A stretch of DNA of 64,000 nucleotides from Castanea sativa (lineage: Eukaryota; Streptophyta; Magnoliopsida; Fagales; Fagaceae): positions 23,437,614 to 23,501,613 of the forward strand of contig NC_134015.1 of the NCBI RefSeq assembly GCF_040712315.1. The letters run 5' to 3'. Under the pieces are notes generated by a model. It did not search any database and had not been told where the DNA came from. It saw only the letters and a program-made list of their open reading frames with translations. A program made the translations under genes and the position numbers. Positions within the stretch are counted from its first letter, which is position 1. The number at the start of each line of letters is the position of its first letter. Of this stretch, positions 46,091-57,100 are shown in pieces.

Positions 46091-46257
46091 ATGCTAGGGT
46101 TAAGAAATTTATTCCTAATTAGATTAGGATTATTTTTTCAACGTGTCTAGCATTATTATTATGGTTCTTACCCTTAAAAACCTTTATTTTAAAATATCTA
46201 GTGGGAGAGAGATTCAAGGGTTGGATCTCACGGCCTCCATTGTTGGTTCATAGTAGT

Positions 46258-46440
46258 GTAAAATATATATTTTGTCTTTGCCTCGAGCTTAGCATTCCAT
46301 GCGGAGAGTATTTATTTCATGATCCTACAAGATTGAATTTCTTGGTTTATAGTGGTTTGATAAACACCTTGTCTTAGCTTCGAGCTTTGCATTCCATGCG
46401 GAGGGTGTTTTATCATGGTACTACAAAATAAGCCTGTTAA
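46258..46440 (+). repeat. Imperfect tandem repeat in the copia leader
   Basis: 'gcctcgagcttagcattccatgcggagagta' and 'gcttcgagctttgcattccatgcggagggtg', with matching flanks ('ttgtctt', 'catgatcctacaaga' and 'catggtactacaaaa'), form two copies of about 90 bp. Two further 'ctctatgctgag' copies lie at about 46508 and 46640. It sits between PBS and gag, where packaging signals are expected. Confidence 0.75.
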
Positions 46441-46794
46441 AGGGATGAGATGTGGTTACACATGATTCTAGACAATGGTATACACTAGACTAAGTATTTT
46501 AGTATCCTCTATGCTGAGTTCTTACTATTATTACTTAGAGGCTAAATGTAAAACGGCATATTATTAGTGTTTGATAAGAGTTATCATGATAGCACTAATA
46601 ATGAGAATAGTTCTCAATCAATCATAGTATTTTATGTTCACTCTATGCTGAGGGATATTGAATATGAGATTGGGTTGTCGTTGCATATATTATTTTATGG
46701 TTTTATTAAGGTTCCATATTATATGTTTTTTATGCAAAATTGATAATGTCCAATTTAATTATTATATTCATGTTTATTATTTTCAGATTTTTTC

Positions 46795-47635
46795 ATGGCA
46801 TCATTTAGCCCACTTGTTTCTATTCTTAACCAAAACAAACTGACTGGATCCAACTATGTTGACTGGAAAAGAAATTTGGACATTGTTCTTACTGCTGAAG
46901 AGCACAAATATGTGCTTACTCAACCATGTCCTAACTTTCCTTCATTAGATGCTCCTGCGAGGAAAAACAACGATATGATCGTTGGCGTAAATCTAATGAG
47001 ATGGCCAAGTGCTACATCCTAGCATCTATCTCAAATGTTCTACAAAGCATCAAATGCAAAAGGATGTAGAACTTGCTTCGGACATAATGCATAGTACGAA
47101 GGAGATGTTTGGTGAGCAAGGCCGTTCGCAAGGCAAGAAACCATGAGGCAAATTTATAATACCAAAATGGCCGAGGAAGTTCAAATGAGGGAGCATTGTC
47201 TTAGGATGATTGCTAATCTGAACACATTAGAAGTTTTAGGTGCCGACATTGATGGAGAATCCCAAGTGGATATGATACTCGGTCACTACCGGGAATCATT
47301 CAAGGAATTCAGACTCAATTATAACATGAACAAAAAGATTTATTCTTTGTCTGAATTAATGAATGAGTTAGTGGCGGCGGAAGGCATCCTTGGTACTTCT
47401 AGTGTTGAAGCCAATGTGGGTGAAGCTTCTACTTCTCAACCTAAGTCGAAAGGCAAGGGTAAGAAGAAGAAGAAGAAGGACTTCACTAAGAAAGATGGTA
47501 AACAAATTGCCTTAGGGGTTGCCAACAAAGGAAAGAAAACCAAAAGAAAGTGTTTCCATTGTGGTGAGAAAGGACATTGGAAGAGGAATTGTCCAACATA
47601 CAAGGCTGCCAAGAATAAGGGTATGAAAAGTTCAT
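46795..47635 (+). pseudogene. Gag of the copia element, frameshifted
   Basis: The N-terminal part from ATG 46795 has the copia Gag start (LNQNKLTGSNYVDWKRNLDI) but shifts frame near 46965 within 'gaggaaaaacaacgatatg'. The remaining part is open from 47143. It includes the UBN2-like region (LRMIANLNTLEVLGADIDGE), a lysine-rich stretch and a zinc knuckle CFHCGEKGHWKRNC (CX2CX4HX4C, 47551-47592). Gag packages element RNA; this copy cannot make a full-length product without recoding. Confidence 0.92.
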
Positions 47636-49100
47636 TTCTTCTTGAAATATGTTTGGTACGAATCCAACGATTCGGTGTGTGGATTCAGGTTGTACTAATC
47701 ATATCCAATTCTTTGCGGGGTTCCAGGGAGACGAGAAAGTTGAATGAGGGAGAACTATTTCTTACTTTGGCTGATGGGAGCAAGATTCCGGTTGAAGCTG
47801 TTGGAGTGTTTAATTTGTGTTTTAAGTCTAGAGTTTTAATATTGGAAGACTGTTTGTATGTACCTAATGTTCGTAGGAACTTAATTTCTACAACTTACTT
47901 AGGTAAACATGGATATTGTATTATCCTGAAAGACAATGTTGTAATAAAGAAGGATAAAGTGTTTATCTGTTCTGGCAATATTGTGGATGGTCTTTATATT
48001 TTAACTCCTGATAACCATGAATTATACAATTCTGAATTAGATAGTAACTCTCATGTGAAATCATTAAAGAGAAAGTTTCCTTCTACTAGTGATGCATATC
48101 TATGGCACTTACGTTTAGGTCATATTAATTCAAGTAGGATTCAAAGACTAATCAAATATGGACTTTTACAGCCCATGAACTTTGATGGTTTTCCAGTTTG
48201 CGAATCTTGTTTGGAAGGTAAAATGACCAAACGACCTTTTAATGCAAAGGGTAGAAGAGCACAAGATTTGCTAGAACTAGTACATTCAGATGTATGTGGT
48301 CCTATGTCAATCCAAGCAAGAGGTGGCTATGAGTATTTCATTACTTTCACTGATGATTACTCTAGATTTGGTTATGTGTACCTAATGAAACGGAAGTCCG
48401 AAGCCTTTGAAAAGTTCAAAGAGTTTAGGGCTGAAGTTGAGAATCAATTAGGTAAACACATAAAGGCCATTCGATCTGATCGAGGTGGCGAATACCTTCT
48501 TGGTGGTTTCAAGGATTACTTGACTGAAAATGGGATTATATCTCAATTGACTGCACCTGGAACTCCACAACAAAATGGTGTAGCAGAAAGAAGGAATATG
48601 ACTCTTTTAGATATGGTTAGGTCCATGTTGAGTTATTCGACTCTACCAATTTCCTTTTGGGGATATGCCTTAAATACTACAATGTATCTTCTGAATTTAG
48701 TACCTTCGAAGTCTATTCCTAAAACATCTGTAGAGTTGTGGAATGGGCGTAAGCCTAGTATGAGACATCTCCACATTTGGGGTTGTCCAGCACATGTGTT
48801 GAAAGGAAAGTCTGACAAGTTACAGTCTAAAACAGAAGTGGTATTTTTTGTAGGGTATCCAAAAGGAACAGTTGGAGGTTTATTCTATAGTCATAAGGAT
48901 AATAAAGTGTTTGTTAGCACAAATGCCAAATTCTTGGAAAATGACTATATGAATAATTTTACTCCAAGAAGTAGAGTTGTCTTGGCTGAAATGAATGAAC
49001 CTGTAGTTGAACAACCAATGGATGAAACTAGGAATGATGTGACTGTATTAGATACACCACTAGATACTACTCATGAGATGTCTTGTACACAGGTGCCTCG
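47636..49100 (+). pseudogene. Protease and integrase of the copia element
   Basis: It belongs to the long open frame 47143-49413. The protease active site, DSGCTNH, exists in the DNA at about 47680-47705 but in another frame. A one-base loss near 47657 and compensating changes near 47735 let the ORF bypass it, so the translated product lacks the catalytic aspartate. Downstream are the GAG-pre-integrase zinc region (HLRLGHINSSRI, CESCLEGKM) and the integrase core with VHSDVCGP, IRSDRGGEYL and GVAERRN, which keep the D, D and E of the catalytic triad. The integrase region looks intact. Confidence 0.92.
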
Positions 49101-49149
49101 TCGTAGTGGGAGAATTGTTCGGCCTCCTATAAGATTCATAGGTTTGGGA

Positions 49150-50615
49150 GAAACTGATGAGGCTATCTCAGAAGAAGCTGAATCGGATCCTTACACTTAT
49201 GATGAAGCAATGAGTGATATAGATGCACATCATTGGGTCCAAGCTATGAAATCTGAATTGGATTCTATGGATTCCAATCATGTATGGGATCTTGTAAAGG
49301 CGCCTAACGGCATTAAACCTGTTGGTTGCAAATGGGTTTACAAGAGAAAGAGAGGGATAGATGGAAAGGTTGAAACCTTTAAAGCAAGACTAGTGGCGAA
49401 AGGGTATACATAAAAAGAAGGTATTGATTATGATGAAACTTTTTCGCCAGTAGCCATGCTTAAATCTATCAGAATTCTCTTATCCATTGCTGCTCATTAT
49501 GATTATGAGATTTGGCAAATGGATGTCAAGGATCGCATTTCTTAATGGCAATCTTGAAGAAGAAATATACATGTTGCAACCAAAAGGTTTCATAGCAAAG
49601 AACCAAGAGCATATGGTATGCAAGTTGAATAGGTCCATTTATGGACTTAAGCAAGCATCTAGGTCATGGAACATCAGATTTGATCAAGCAATCAAGTCAT
49701 TTGGTTTTGAACAAAATCTTGATGAACCATGTGTGTACAAAAGACATCGAGACAAAGTAGCAATGTTCCTAGTGCTTTATGTTGATGATATTCGACTCCT
49801 TGGGAATGATGTAGGGGTAATGTCATCGGTTAAAGTTTGGTTGTCAAGCCAATTTGATATGAAGGACTTGGGTGAGGCCAACTTTATTCTAGGGATCAAG
49901 CTTTGGCGAGATCGCAAGAATAAGATGTTAGGCTTATCACAAGCTGGATATATAGATAAGGTTCTAGAACGGTTTAGCATGCAAAACTCCAAGAAAGGAT
50001 TGCTTCCTTTTAGACATGGAGTTCCTCCGTCCGAATGACCAAAGGCCTAAGACTCGAGGAAGAAAATATGATGAGACAAGTTCCTTATGCTTCGGTGGGA
50101 AGTCTCATGTATGCCATGCTTTGTACTAGACCGAGATATTTGTTATTCGGTTGGCATGGTCGGCCGATATCAATCAAATCCGGGACCAAAACATTGGCAA
50201 GCCGTAAAGCATATTCTCAAGTATCTTAGGAGAACGAGAGATTATATGCTTGTTTACCATAGCGAGGATTTGATTCCCATTGGCTATACGGATTCGGTAC
50301 TTTCGCCGTCGGATCTAGATTTCGTAAAATCCACTTCGGGATGTGTTTTCACCTTGGGAGGTGGAGCCATAAGTTGGAGGAGTGTTAAGCAATCTTGTAT
50401 TGCGGACTCCACCATAGAAGCCGAGTACGTTGCTGCTTGTGAAGCAACAAAGGAGGCTGTTTGGCTCAAGAAATTCCTTTCTGATCTTGGTGTTGTAAGA
50501 ATGGAGCAACTTCCCATCACATTGTTTTGCGACAATAGTGGAGCGGTTGCACAATCCAAAGATCCAAGGAATCACAAGAAAGGAAAGCACATTGAGAGGA
50601 AGTACCACATCATAG
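49150..50615 (+). pseudogene. Reverse transcriptase and RNase H of the copia element, truncated
   Basis: RT begins near HHWVQAMKSELDSM (49230). A TAA at 49411-49413 after VAKGYT replaces the usual glutamine codon (CAA to TAA). Frames continue through DETFSPV, then from 49487 AFLNGNLEEEIYMLQPKGF, SIYGLKQASRSW and the intact catalytic YVDD (49778-49789). A frame break at about 50036 precedes RNase H (50087-50610: GYTDSVLS, EAEYVAACEATKEAVWL, LFCDNSGA). The sequence stops at RKYHII, where a deletion joins it to the middle of the 3' LTR. Confidence 0.92.
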
Positions 50616-50620
50616 TATGT

Positions 50621-51247
50621 TACATTTATGACTTTGTGTTACTACGAATATTTCATGAAGGGGTTACGTGTTTAATAAAGTCTTGGGATATAATTTATTA
50701 ATAAGGCCTAGAGTGCAATTATATTTATATAGTGGTATTAAATATAATTAATGGTAACTTTGGACTTGTCAAGAGTTGACGGAAAAGCCCAAGGCCCATT
50801 GGAGCTAGTGTCTTATTGGTCCCTTTTGGTCCCACTCCAAGCCACACACTAAAGCCCAATTGGAAAGGCCCAATAGGTCAGCCCAAATAGATAATCAGTT
50901 AGTTATAAAGGGAGAAACATACAGAATTTTTATTTGATGAGGTTAGAAAGAAAAAATAAGAAACAGTGTGTGTGAAAGAGTGTGAGACACACTTTCATTC
51001 TCCCTTTGAAGAACTAATTGAGAGACCACACATCTTGGGCGTAAAGTGGAATTGGAGTGAAGATTAAAAGTGTTCCCAAGTGCTACTAATCTTTGTTTTT
51101 GAATTTCTCCACACCAAGGTACGCTATCTTGTTCTTAAATTCTAAAATTTACATTGTACACATTATCAATCATGAATGAAATAGATCCTTGTTCATCACT
51201 TCCGCTGTGGGTTTTGCATGAGATGCAAAACCAGAATTTTTCCTTCA
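50621..51247 (+). repeat. 3' LTR remnant of the copia element (last 627 bp)
   Basis: It corresponds base for base in length to 44665-45291. The first 814 bp of the LTR and the PPT are missing. It ends TTTTTCCTTCA before the TCTGC duplication. Confidence 0.95.
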
Positions 51248-51252
51248 TCTGC

Positions 51253-52150
51253 TGTATGTCCGGAAAGTCTATGGTTGCCATATATTGGACGTTGTCATAC
51301 TCGTCCGTAACTCCTCCTGCCGAAGCTACTTTTGCCAAGGCATCTGCTTCCATATTTTCCTCCCTGGGGAGTTGAACAAAACTTACTGCTGAAAACTTTC
51401 GTGCGAGTCATTTCACTTTACTGAGGTATTTCTTCATCCGATCTTCCTTAGTATCACACATTCCATTTACTTGGTTGATGACTAGCTGAGAATCTCCTCT
51501 GACTATTATTGATTCCGCCCCTAAGGACTTAGCCAATTCCAATCCTTTGAGTAGAGCTTCGTACTCAGCCTCATTGTTGGCAGTTTGATACTGTAGACGG
51601 GTCGCGTACTCTTTGTCACCCTCTAGGGACTTTAGTATGACTCCAATCCCTCCTGCATATCATGTGGACGATCTGTCTACATTAATGACCCACCTTTCAA
51701 CTCCTTCATCTTTGTCCAGCTCATCTTGGCTGGGTTTGAACTCTGCGATGAAATCTGCTAATGTCTGCGCCTTTATCGCACACCTTGGAAGGTATCTGAT
51801 GTCAAACTCGCTAAGTTCAACAGCTCACTATATTAATCGTCCAGCAGCTTCCAACTTGTTCATTGCCTTCTTTATGGGGTGATTTGTTAGGACGTTAATA
51901 ATATGAGCTTGGAAATAATGCCTCAGCTTCCTGGAAGTCGTAATTAAGGCAAAGGCTAGCTTTTCCATCATCGGTTATCGTCCTTCTACTCCTCTCATTG
52001 CACGGCTTGTGTAGTAAACCGGTTTCTGGATTCTCCCCTCTTCTCTGACCAACACCGAGCTTACTGCGTGTGGGGACACCGCCAAGTACAAATACAGCTC
52101 TTCTCCAGGTACAGACGGACTCAGTAACGGCGTTGTCATGAGATGTGTCT
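51253..52150 (-). pseudogene. RNase H and second RNase H of the minus-strand Ty3 element
   Basis: The first RNase H (about 52150-51850, leftwards) reads PLLSPSVPGEELYLYLA, PVYYTSRAM, then after a TAA MEKLAFALITTSRKLRHYF. The second (about 51720-51300) has WVINVDRSST (catalytic D kept, the following G changed to R), NNEAEYEAL (E), VRGDSQLVINQV (D) and MEADALAKVAS (D), with stops at least twice. It is cut by the copia insertion at the linker; removal of one TCTGC copy would bring the linker back into frame with integrase upstream of 43850. Confidence 0.88.
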
Positions 52151-53041
52151 TCAAGTCTTGGAAGGCCTTTTAACACTCGTCTGTCCACTCAAATGCCTCC
52201 TGAGGACTTTAAAGAATGGCAAACACTTGTCAGTAGCTTTCGACACAAACCTGTTAAGGGCGGCAACTCGTCCGGTAAGAGATTGGACTTCCTTGATATT
52301 TTTCGGTGGTTCCATATTCAGTATCGCTTGGATTTTGTCCGGATTTGCTTCAATTCCTCTGTGCGAAACCATGAACCCTAAAAACTTCCCTGACGAAACC
52401 CCGAAAGCACACTTGCTTGGATTTAATTTCATGCTATACCGCCGCAGTGTATCAAAAGTCTCTTGAAGGTTGTTCAGATGATTGTCCTCGTCCTGGATTT
52501 TCACCAGCATGTCATCTACATAAACCTCCACATTTCACTCGATTTGAGGATAAAACATGTGGTTAACCAGTCTTTGGTAGGTCGCCCCTACGTTTTTCAA
52601 ACCAAAGGGCCTCACTTTGTAGCAATACAACCCTTGGCTTGTAATGAATGAGGTCTTCTCTTGATCCGCTTCATCCATCTTTATCTGGTTGTAACCTGAG
52701 AAGGCGTCCATGAAGCTCAGCACCCTATGACCTGCCGTGGAGTCCACCAGCTAGTTAATGCATGGCAATGGGTAAATATCATTGGGGCAAGCTTTGTTCA
52801 AGTCGGTAAAGTCCACGCACATTTGCCACTTGCTGTTAGCTTTCTTTACCATGACCACGTTTGCCAACCAATCTGGATAACAAACTTCTCGGATGAACTC
52901 CGCGGCAACCAACTTCTGGACTTCTTCCTTAATGGCATTGTCTCGCTTAGGAGTGAAAACCTTTTTCTTCTGACGCACTGGTTTTGAATAGGGACACACG
53001 TTCAGGCTGTGAGTAATAATACTTGGATCAATGCTAGGCAT
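52151..53041 (-). pseudogene. Reverse transcriptase of the minus-strand Ty3 element
   Basis: Leftwards: KRDNAIKEEVQKLVAAEFIR, WLANVVMVKKANSKWQMCVD, DLNKACPNDIYPLP, then TAG at about 52751, VLSFMDAFSGYNQIKM, TSQGLYCYKVRPFGLKNVGA, TGA at about 52532, then an intact catalytic YVDDM (complement of 52511-52522) and the GFMVSHRGIEANPDK block. Only single stops separate the pieces, which otherwise share one frame, so decay is moderate. Confidence 0.92.
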
Positions 53042-53080
53042 GTCTTTATGACTCTATGCAAAGACGTCGAGATTTTTCTT

Positions 53081-53710
53081 CTAAAACTGGACCAAACCAT
53101 GCTTTGCCTCTTCTTTCATGCTCGCCCCAATTCTAGTGAACTTCTCAAGCTGGTTCTCGTCCAAAAGGACATCCTTTAACACTTCAGTGGGTTCCACGGT
53201 GATTCTTTTCTTGTTTATACTCATTGCCTGTATATGCTCGTCCATTGCCAGCATGACTATGTAGCACTCTCTAGCGGCCAATTGATCTTCTTGTACTTGG
53301 CCCACTCCGTGCTCGGTCGGGAATTTGATGGACAAGTGGCAGGCAGAGGTTACCGCCTTCCAAGTATTCAGAGTTGGTCTTCCAATAATTGCATTATATG
53401 AAATTGCACAATCAACAACAAGGAAATTTACCTCCTTGGTTATCTGCTGTGGATATGTTCCAACTACCACTGGTAATGTGATGGTGCCTGTTGGTTGTAC
53501 ATTCATTCCTTCAAATCTTACTAATGGTAAATTCACTAGTTGAAGCTGATCTCTTCTTAGCCTCATTTGCTGCAAGGCGGGGTAATACAGAATATCCGCA
53601 GAAATACCATTGTCTATCAACACCCTCCTGGTCATGTAGTCGGCAATGAGTAAGGTGATGACTATCTCATTATCGTGTGGGTGGTGAATTCATCCTGCTT
53701 CCTCATCCGT
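53081..53710 (-). pseudogene. Aspartic protease of the minus-strand Ty3 element
   Basis: The frame 53635-53081 starts at TRRVLIDNGISADILYYPAL. D-N-G is the catalytic triplet, and the serine usually after it is isoleucine here. VDCAISYNAIIGRPTLNTWK is the conserved flap-following region. It lies between the Gag zinc knuckle and RT as usual. A few residues of the domain start (HPHDNEIVITLLIADY) precede the first ATG in the same frame, so that ATG is not the real start. Confidence 0.88.
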
Positions 53711-53773
53711 GAATGTAACGGCCTACTCGTTTACATCCCTCGTCTTAGAATGTCATCCAGACAGCTGGATGTT

Positions 53774-55222
53774 CTACACCACCTTCAGGTATGTCTTCCT
53801 GGACTTGGATGATTGCGCTGTTGAGTTTCCTCCTATAATTACTCTTATCTCTCCTAGTAGGGGTCGGGATGACTCTTCCACCTTAGCTTTCAGTTTCTCA
53901 TCTCTCTGGTCTTGTCCAAGGAAGTTCCTTAGCTTTCCTTGTCTAATGAGATTCTCTATCTGCTGTTTCAAATCAAAGCACTCGTCCGTGTCATGCCCGT
54001 GGTCTCTATGAAAGCGGCAGTACTTGCTCTTGTTGCACTTGTTAGGATCTCCTTTCATCTTATCCGGCCACTTCAAGGATAGATCATCCTTGATCTGCAT
54101 AAGAACCTGCTCTAGTGGCATAGTCAGGGGCGTGTATTGCTGATTCCTCTGTGAGGAACTTGCCTTCTTACCATTCTTATCTTTTCTCTCGTCTACCCGA
54201 GCCTTTTTTGGACGAGGTCCCTGATCTGAGTAACGTTGGTAGCCTGCTTCTGAGCGCTCTGCTCTCTTTCTCTTCTTGGCTATAATAGTGTCCTCAGCAT
54301 TCATGAAATTCTAGGCCGAATGGACGAGTTCGGCCATAGTCTGTGGTTCCTGCTCGTAGAGCTTATGGATAAACAAGTCTGAATTGACCCCATTATGGAA
54401 GGCGGCCAACAATAACTTGTCATATATTTCGTCTACTGTCAAGGCTTCCCTATTAAATCGAGTGATGAAGGACCGCAAACTCTCATTTTCCCCTTACTCT
54501 ATAGTCAGCAAACTAGAAGAGGAACGCTTGTGGCGTTGTCCTCCAATGAAGTTATTGACAAACAACTTACTCAACTCTTCAAACGATCCCACTGAGTTTG
54601 AGGGTATTTTACTAAACCACACCCACGCTGGTTCCTTAAGTGTGGTAGGGAAAGCTCTGCACATAATCTCGTCCAAGACCCCTTGAAGGTGCATGATCGT
54701 CTTGAAAGTAGCAATGTGGTCACACGAGTCACGATTTCCATCATACGAATCCAAGGAAGGCATTTTGAATTTCGAAGGTAGGGGATGACTGTTGATGGAA
54801 GCTGTGAAAGGGGAGTCCGTTCGGTGAACCATATCATCCACTGGGTTTGCCCGCCTCATGTTCTCCCTCATCTCATCCATGGCTTTTCTCATCTGGTCCA
54901 TCTCTCTTTCCAAGTGTGGCACTCTTCTTGAAGCGGTACCCCTTGTCTGATTTTCGGACTCGACATTTTCTCCTCCACCTTCCTGACTCTGGGCTCGTCC
55001 CTCCGTGTGCCCATCTTGACACTGCCTCCTAAGGTTGATCTCCCTATTCAACTCCTAATTTTGACGGGTCAGTTCTGCCATAGCGGCAGTCATGGATTGT
55101 ATATGTTGAATTGAAGGCAGTTGCATGACAGGCGCTGACCTGCGATCGCGAAGGGGATTACTAGAAACATCCCTACTATTTTGGTGGCCTGGGCTGGTAG
55201 CCCTTGATCTTGTTTGAACCAT
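53774..55222 (-). pseudogene. Gag of the minus-strand Ty3 element, with in-frame stops
   Basis: The natural start is the ATG complementary to 55220-55222 (MVQTRSRATSPG), about 80 bp after the PBS; the frame then meets a TAG near 55055 and continues. A coiled-coil region (LEREMDQMRKAMDEMRENM) precedes the gag domain (LPSKFKMPSLDSYDGN, WVWFSKIPSNSVGSFEEL). After a TAA near 54494 the frame goes on through the basic region and the zinc-knuckle variant CRFHRDHGHDTDECF at about 53950. It ends at 53774 before protease. Confidence 0.9.
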
Positions 55223-55301
55223 TCAGCCTTTTGTCTGGGAAAGGCAAATCGTTGACAACAAAAACAGATAGTCGAATGAAAAGAACAGTGAATAGAGTTT
55301 T

Positions 55302-55319
55302 CCCACAGACGGCGCCAAC
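55302..55319 (-). promoter_or_regulatory. Primer binding site of the minus-strand Ty3 element
   Basis: On the minus strand TTGGCGCCGTCTGTGGGA follows the 5' LTR directly, a common plant Ty3 PBS form (TGGCGCCGTCTGTGGG). Confidence 0.85.
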
Positions 55320-55911
55320 TGATGATGCAAAGAAAATCAGTAGGCTGGATGCTTCGGACTTGAAAGGACCACTTGCTCTCTCGATGGCCTGAAAAGCAAA
55401 GAAAAGCGATCAAAGGTGACCGAGGTCACCGGCCAAGAACCCTCCGATGGCAAAGTTAGTTTTCTCTCTATATTTTTGGAGTTCCAACTTTTTGGGAGAA
55501 GTAAAAAACATACCTTTTTCTGGTCTGAATAAGTGTTTATATAGTGTCCTAGGAACAGTTATTGGAATTGTGACCTCCCCTGGATTTGAGGAGGTTGGGT
55601 TCAAGGATAACTCCCACAACCGTTTAGGAGTTATATTTTCTCATACAACGGTTACCAGAAGTTATGCGTATGTTGCGAAGTGGTGAAATGTACTTAGTAA
55701 TTCCTAAGTGTAAAAGTCTCGTCCAGGGGTCCTCTTGTGGATGAATCCCTTCAGGACGAGGATGGGCGCTTTCCTAGGACGAGTGATGTGAGTGTGTTTT
55801 CGTCCATGGACGACCATGGGAGTTAGCCTCGTCTTGGTGCTTTCTTCTGGACGGCTGATGGTGTGGATGACCATGGACGGTTTGGAGTAACTTTTTCTTC
55901 GTTCCGCATCA
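55320..55911 (-). repeat. 5' LTR of the minus-strand Ty3 element
   Basis: It matches 38382-38972. The inner end is TGATGATGCAAAG and the outer end GCATCA, followed by the ATAAT duplication. Confidence 0.93.
55537..55544 (-). promoter_or_regulatory. TATA box of the minus-strand 5' LTR
   Basis: The complement reads TATATAAA in 'ggacactatataaacac'. It is conserved in the other LTR and positioned about two-thirds through the LTR in the transcription direction. Confidence 0.5.
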
Positions 55912-56101
55912 ATAATAATAATAATAAATTGTCCAACCCATAGGTTCAATCCGACCTAACTCGACCCATGTGGGTTAGGTTGGGTTGGGTTGGACTTATG
56001 TGATGGGTTGGGTTGAATTTTTTTAACCCACCATGATGGGTTGGATCAAAAAATCCCCTCAACCCGACCCAATCCGGTCCATGCACACCCCTAATTTAAA
56101 T

Positions 56102-56626
56102 TGTGAGTTTGTAAACTAATAAATTGACTGTTCAATATATGTTATTTCTGCTTAAGTTTATTTGCTTAACAGCAATTGAAATAAACACTAACAAAACACA
56201 CGCACAAAAAATTAATAATACACACGCAATAACAAATAAAGAAAAGAATTATGTGGTTAAATTAATCAAAATAATTAAATGCTTTGAATTTTTTTTTTTA
56301 GAAGAAAATTCTTTTAAGTTCTTTCAAAGAAGATAGTTCATGTGCATGATATGCATGAATTATAAAGGTTATTTTTTACAATATATATTTATATGAACTT
56401 AAAATATACTGATATCCACTCAGCTAGTATATTTTTTCCCTGACTCTTTCACATCCCTCAAATTGCTAATGCTACCCCAATTTCCTTTTCAAACCACAAA
56501 AGGCACCAAAGTGGAGAAGAAGTGAAGAACACATTCAAAATAACCACTCCAAATTTATCTCAATAATTTCAAAACCAAAAAAAAAAAAAACACTCATCGC
56601 TCACCAGTAGTGTCCAAGTCCAGCAG
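56102..56626. other. AT-rich sequence, nothing recognised
   Basis: Right flank of the hAT element. Short open frames show no known motif. Confidence 0.4.
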
Positions 56627-57100
56627 TCTAAAAGTGGTTGATGGAGTGGATTAGGCCAAACTTCTAAGCCTCAATCTCTCTTTCTTCTTAACCTTCTTTT
56701 ATTTGCCCTTTTAAAAAACAAAACCAAAAAAAATCGTATTTCACTTGACTTTTTTTTAGTAAACCATTAATATTTTCTTTTTTTTTTAGAGAGTTCCAAC
56801 TTATGGTTATCTACTCTTTTTTATAGAGAGTTCCAACCTATGCTTGTCTGCTCCTAATGATCAATCTGAAAGTGGTTGATGGAGTGGATTAGGCCGAACT
56901 TCTAAGCCTCAATCTCTCTTTCTTCTTAACCTTCTTTTATTTGCCCTTTTAAAAAACAAAACCAAAAAAAAAAATCGTATTTCACTTGACTTTTTTTAGT
57001 AAACCATTAATCTTTTTTTTTTTTTTAGAGAGTTCTAACTTATAGTTATCTGCTCTTTTTTTAGAGAGTTCCAATCTATACTTATCTACTCCTGATGATC
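56627..57100. repeat. 238-bp direct tandem duplication
   Basis: 'tctaaaagtggttgatggagtggattaggcc' at 56627 is repeated from 56865 with few differences. Each copy ends in SINE-derived text ('agagagttccaacttatggttatct'). The right copy runs into the rest of the SINE, the left copy does not. Confidence 0.9.

Larger units (their letters stand above)
43851..51247 (+). mobile_element. Ty1/copia retrotransposon, 7.4 kb, 3' LTR truncated
   Basis: It is flanked by perfect TCTGC duplications (43846-43850 and 51248-51252) within the Ty3 element, between second RNase H and integrase. Order: 5' LTR (1441 bp), PBS for initiator tRNA-Met, long leader, gag, protease, integrase, RT, RNase H, partial 3' LTR. 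Integrase before RT defines copia. The end of the internal region, including the PPT and the first 814 bp of the 3' LTR, is deleted. Aligned LTR parts differ at about a dozen of 627 positions, so it is the youngest layer. The solo LTR at 29602 is the same family. Confidence 0.95.
38382..55911 (-). mobile_element. Tat-type Ty3/gypsy element, about 10.1 kb without the nested copia
   Basis: LTRs of 591-592 bp lie at 38382-38972 and 55320-55911, with perfect target duplication ATAAT (38377-38381 and 55912-55916). On the minus strand the order is 5' LTR, PBS, gag, protease, RT, RNase H, second RNase H, [copia insertion], integrase, long 3' region with an antisense gene, PPT and 3' LTR. The doubled RNase H and the antisense gene place it in the Tat clade. 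The LTRs differ at roughly 30 sites by eye, about 5%. gag-pol has scattered stops. Confidence 0.93.
37931..56093. mobile_element. Non-autonomous hAT element, split by a retrotransposon nest
   Basis: The left end TAGGAGTGTGCA and right end TGCACACCCCTA are 12-bp inverted repeats with one mismatch. A perfect 8-bp duplication, ATTTAAAT, flanks them (37923-37930 and 56094-56101), the length expected of hAT elements. Only 37931-38381 and 55917-56093 belong to it, about 630 bp, rich in GGGTTGGGTC/GACCCAACCC arms that can fold back. Everything between is a later Ty3 insertion into its (AAT)n tract. No transposase is encoded. Confidence 0.93.

Noticed and set aside
51135..51353. 72-residue minus-strand ORF as a gene
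   Set aside because: It is chimeric: it begins in the Ty3 second RNase H and reads across the junction into the copia LTR.
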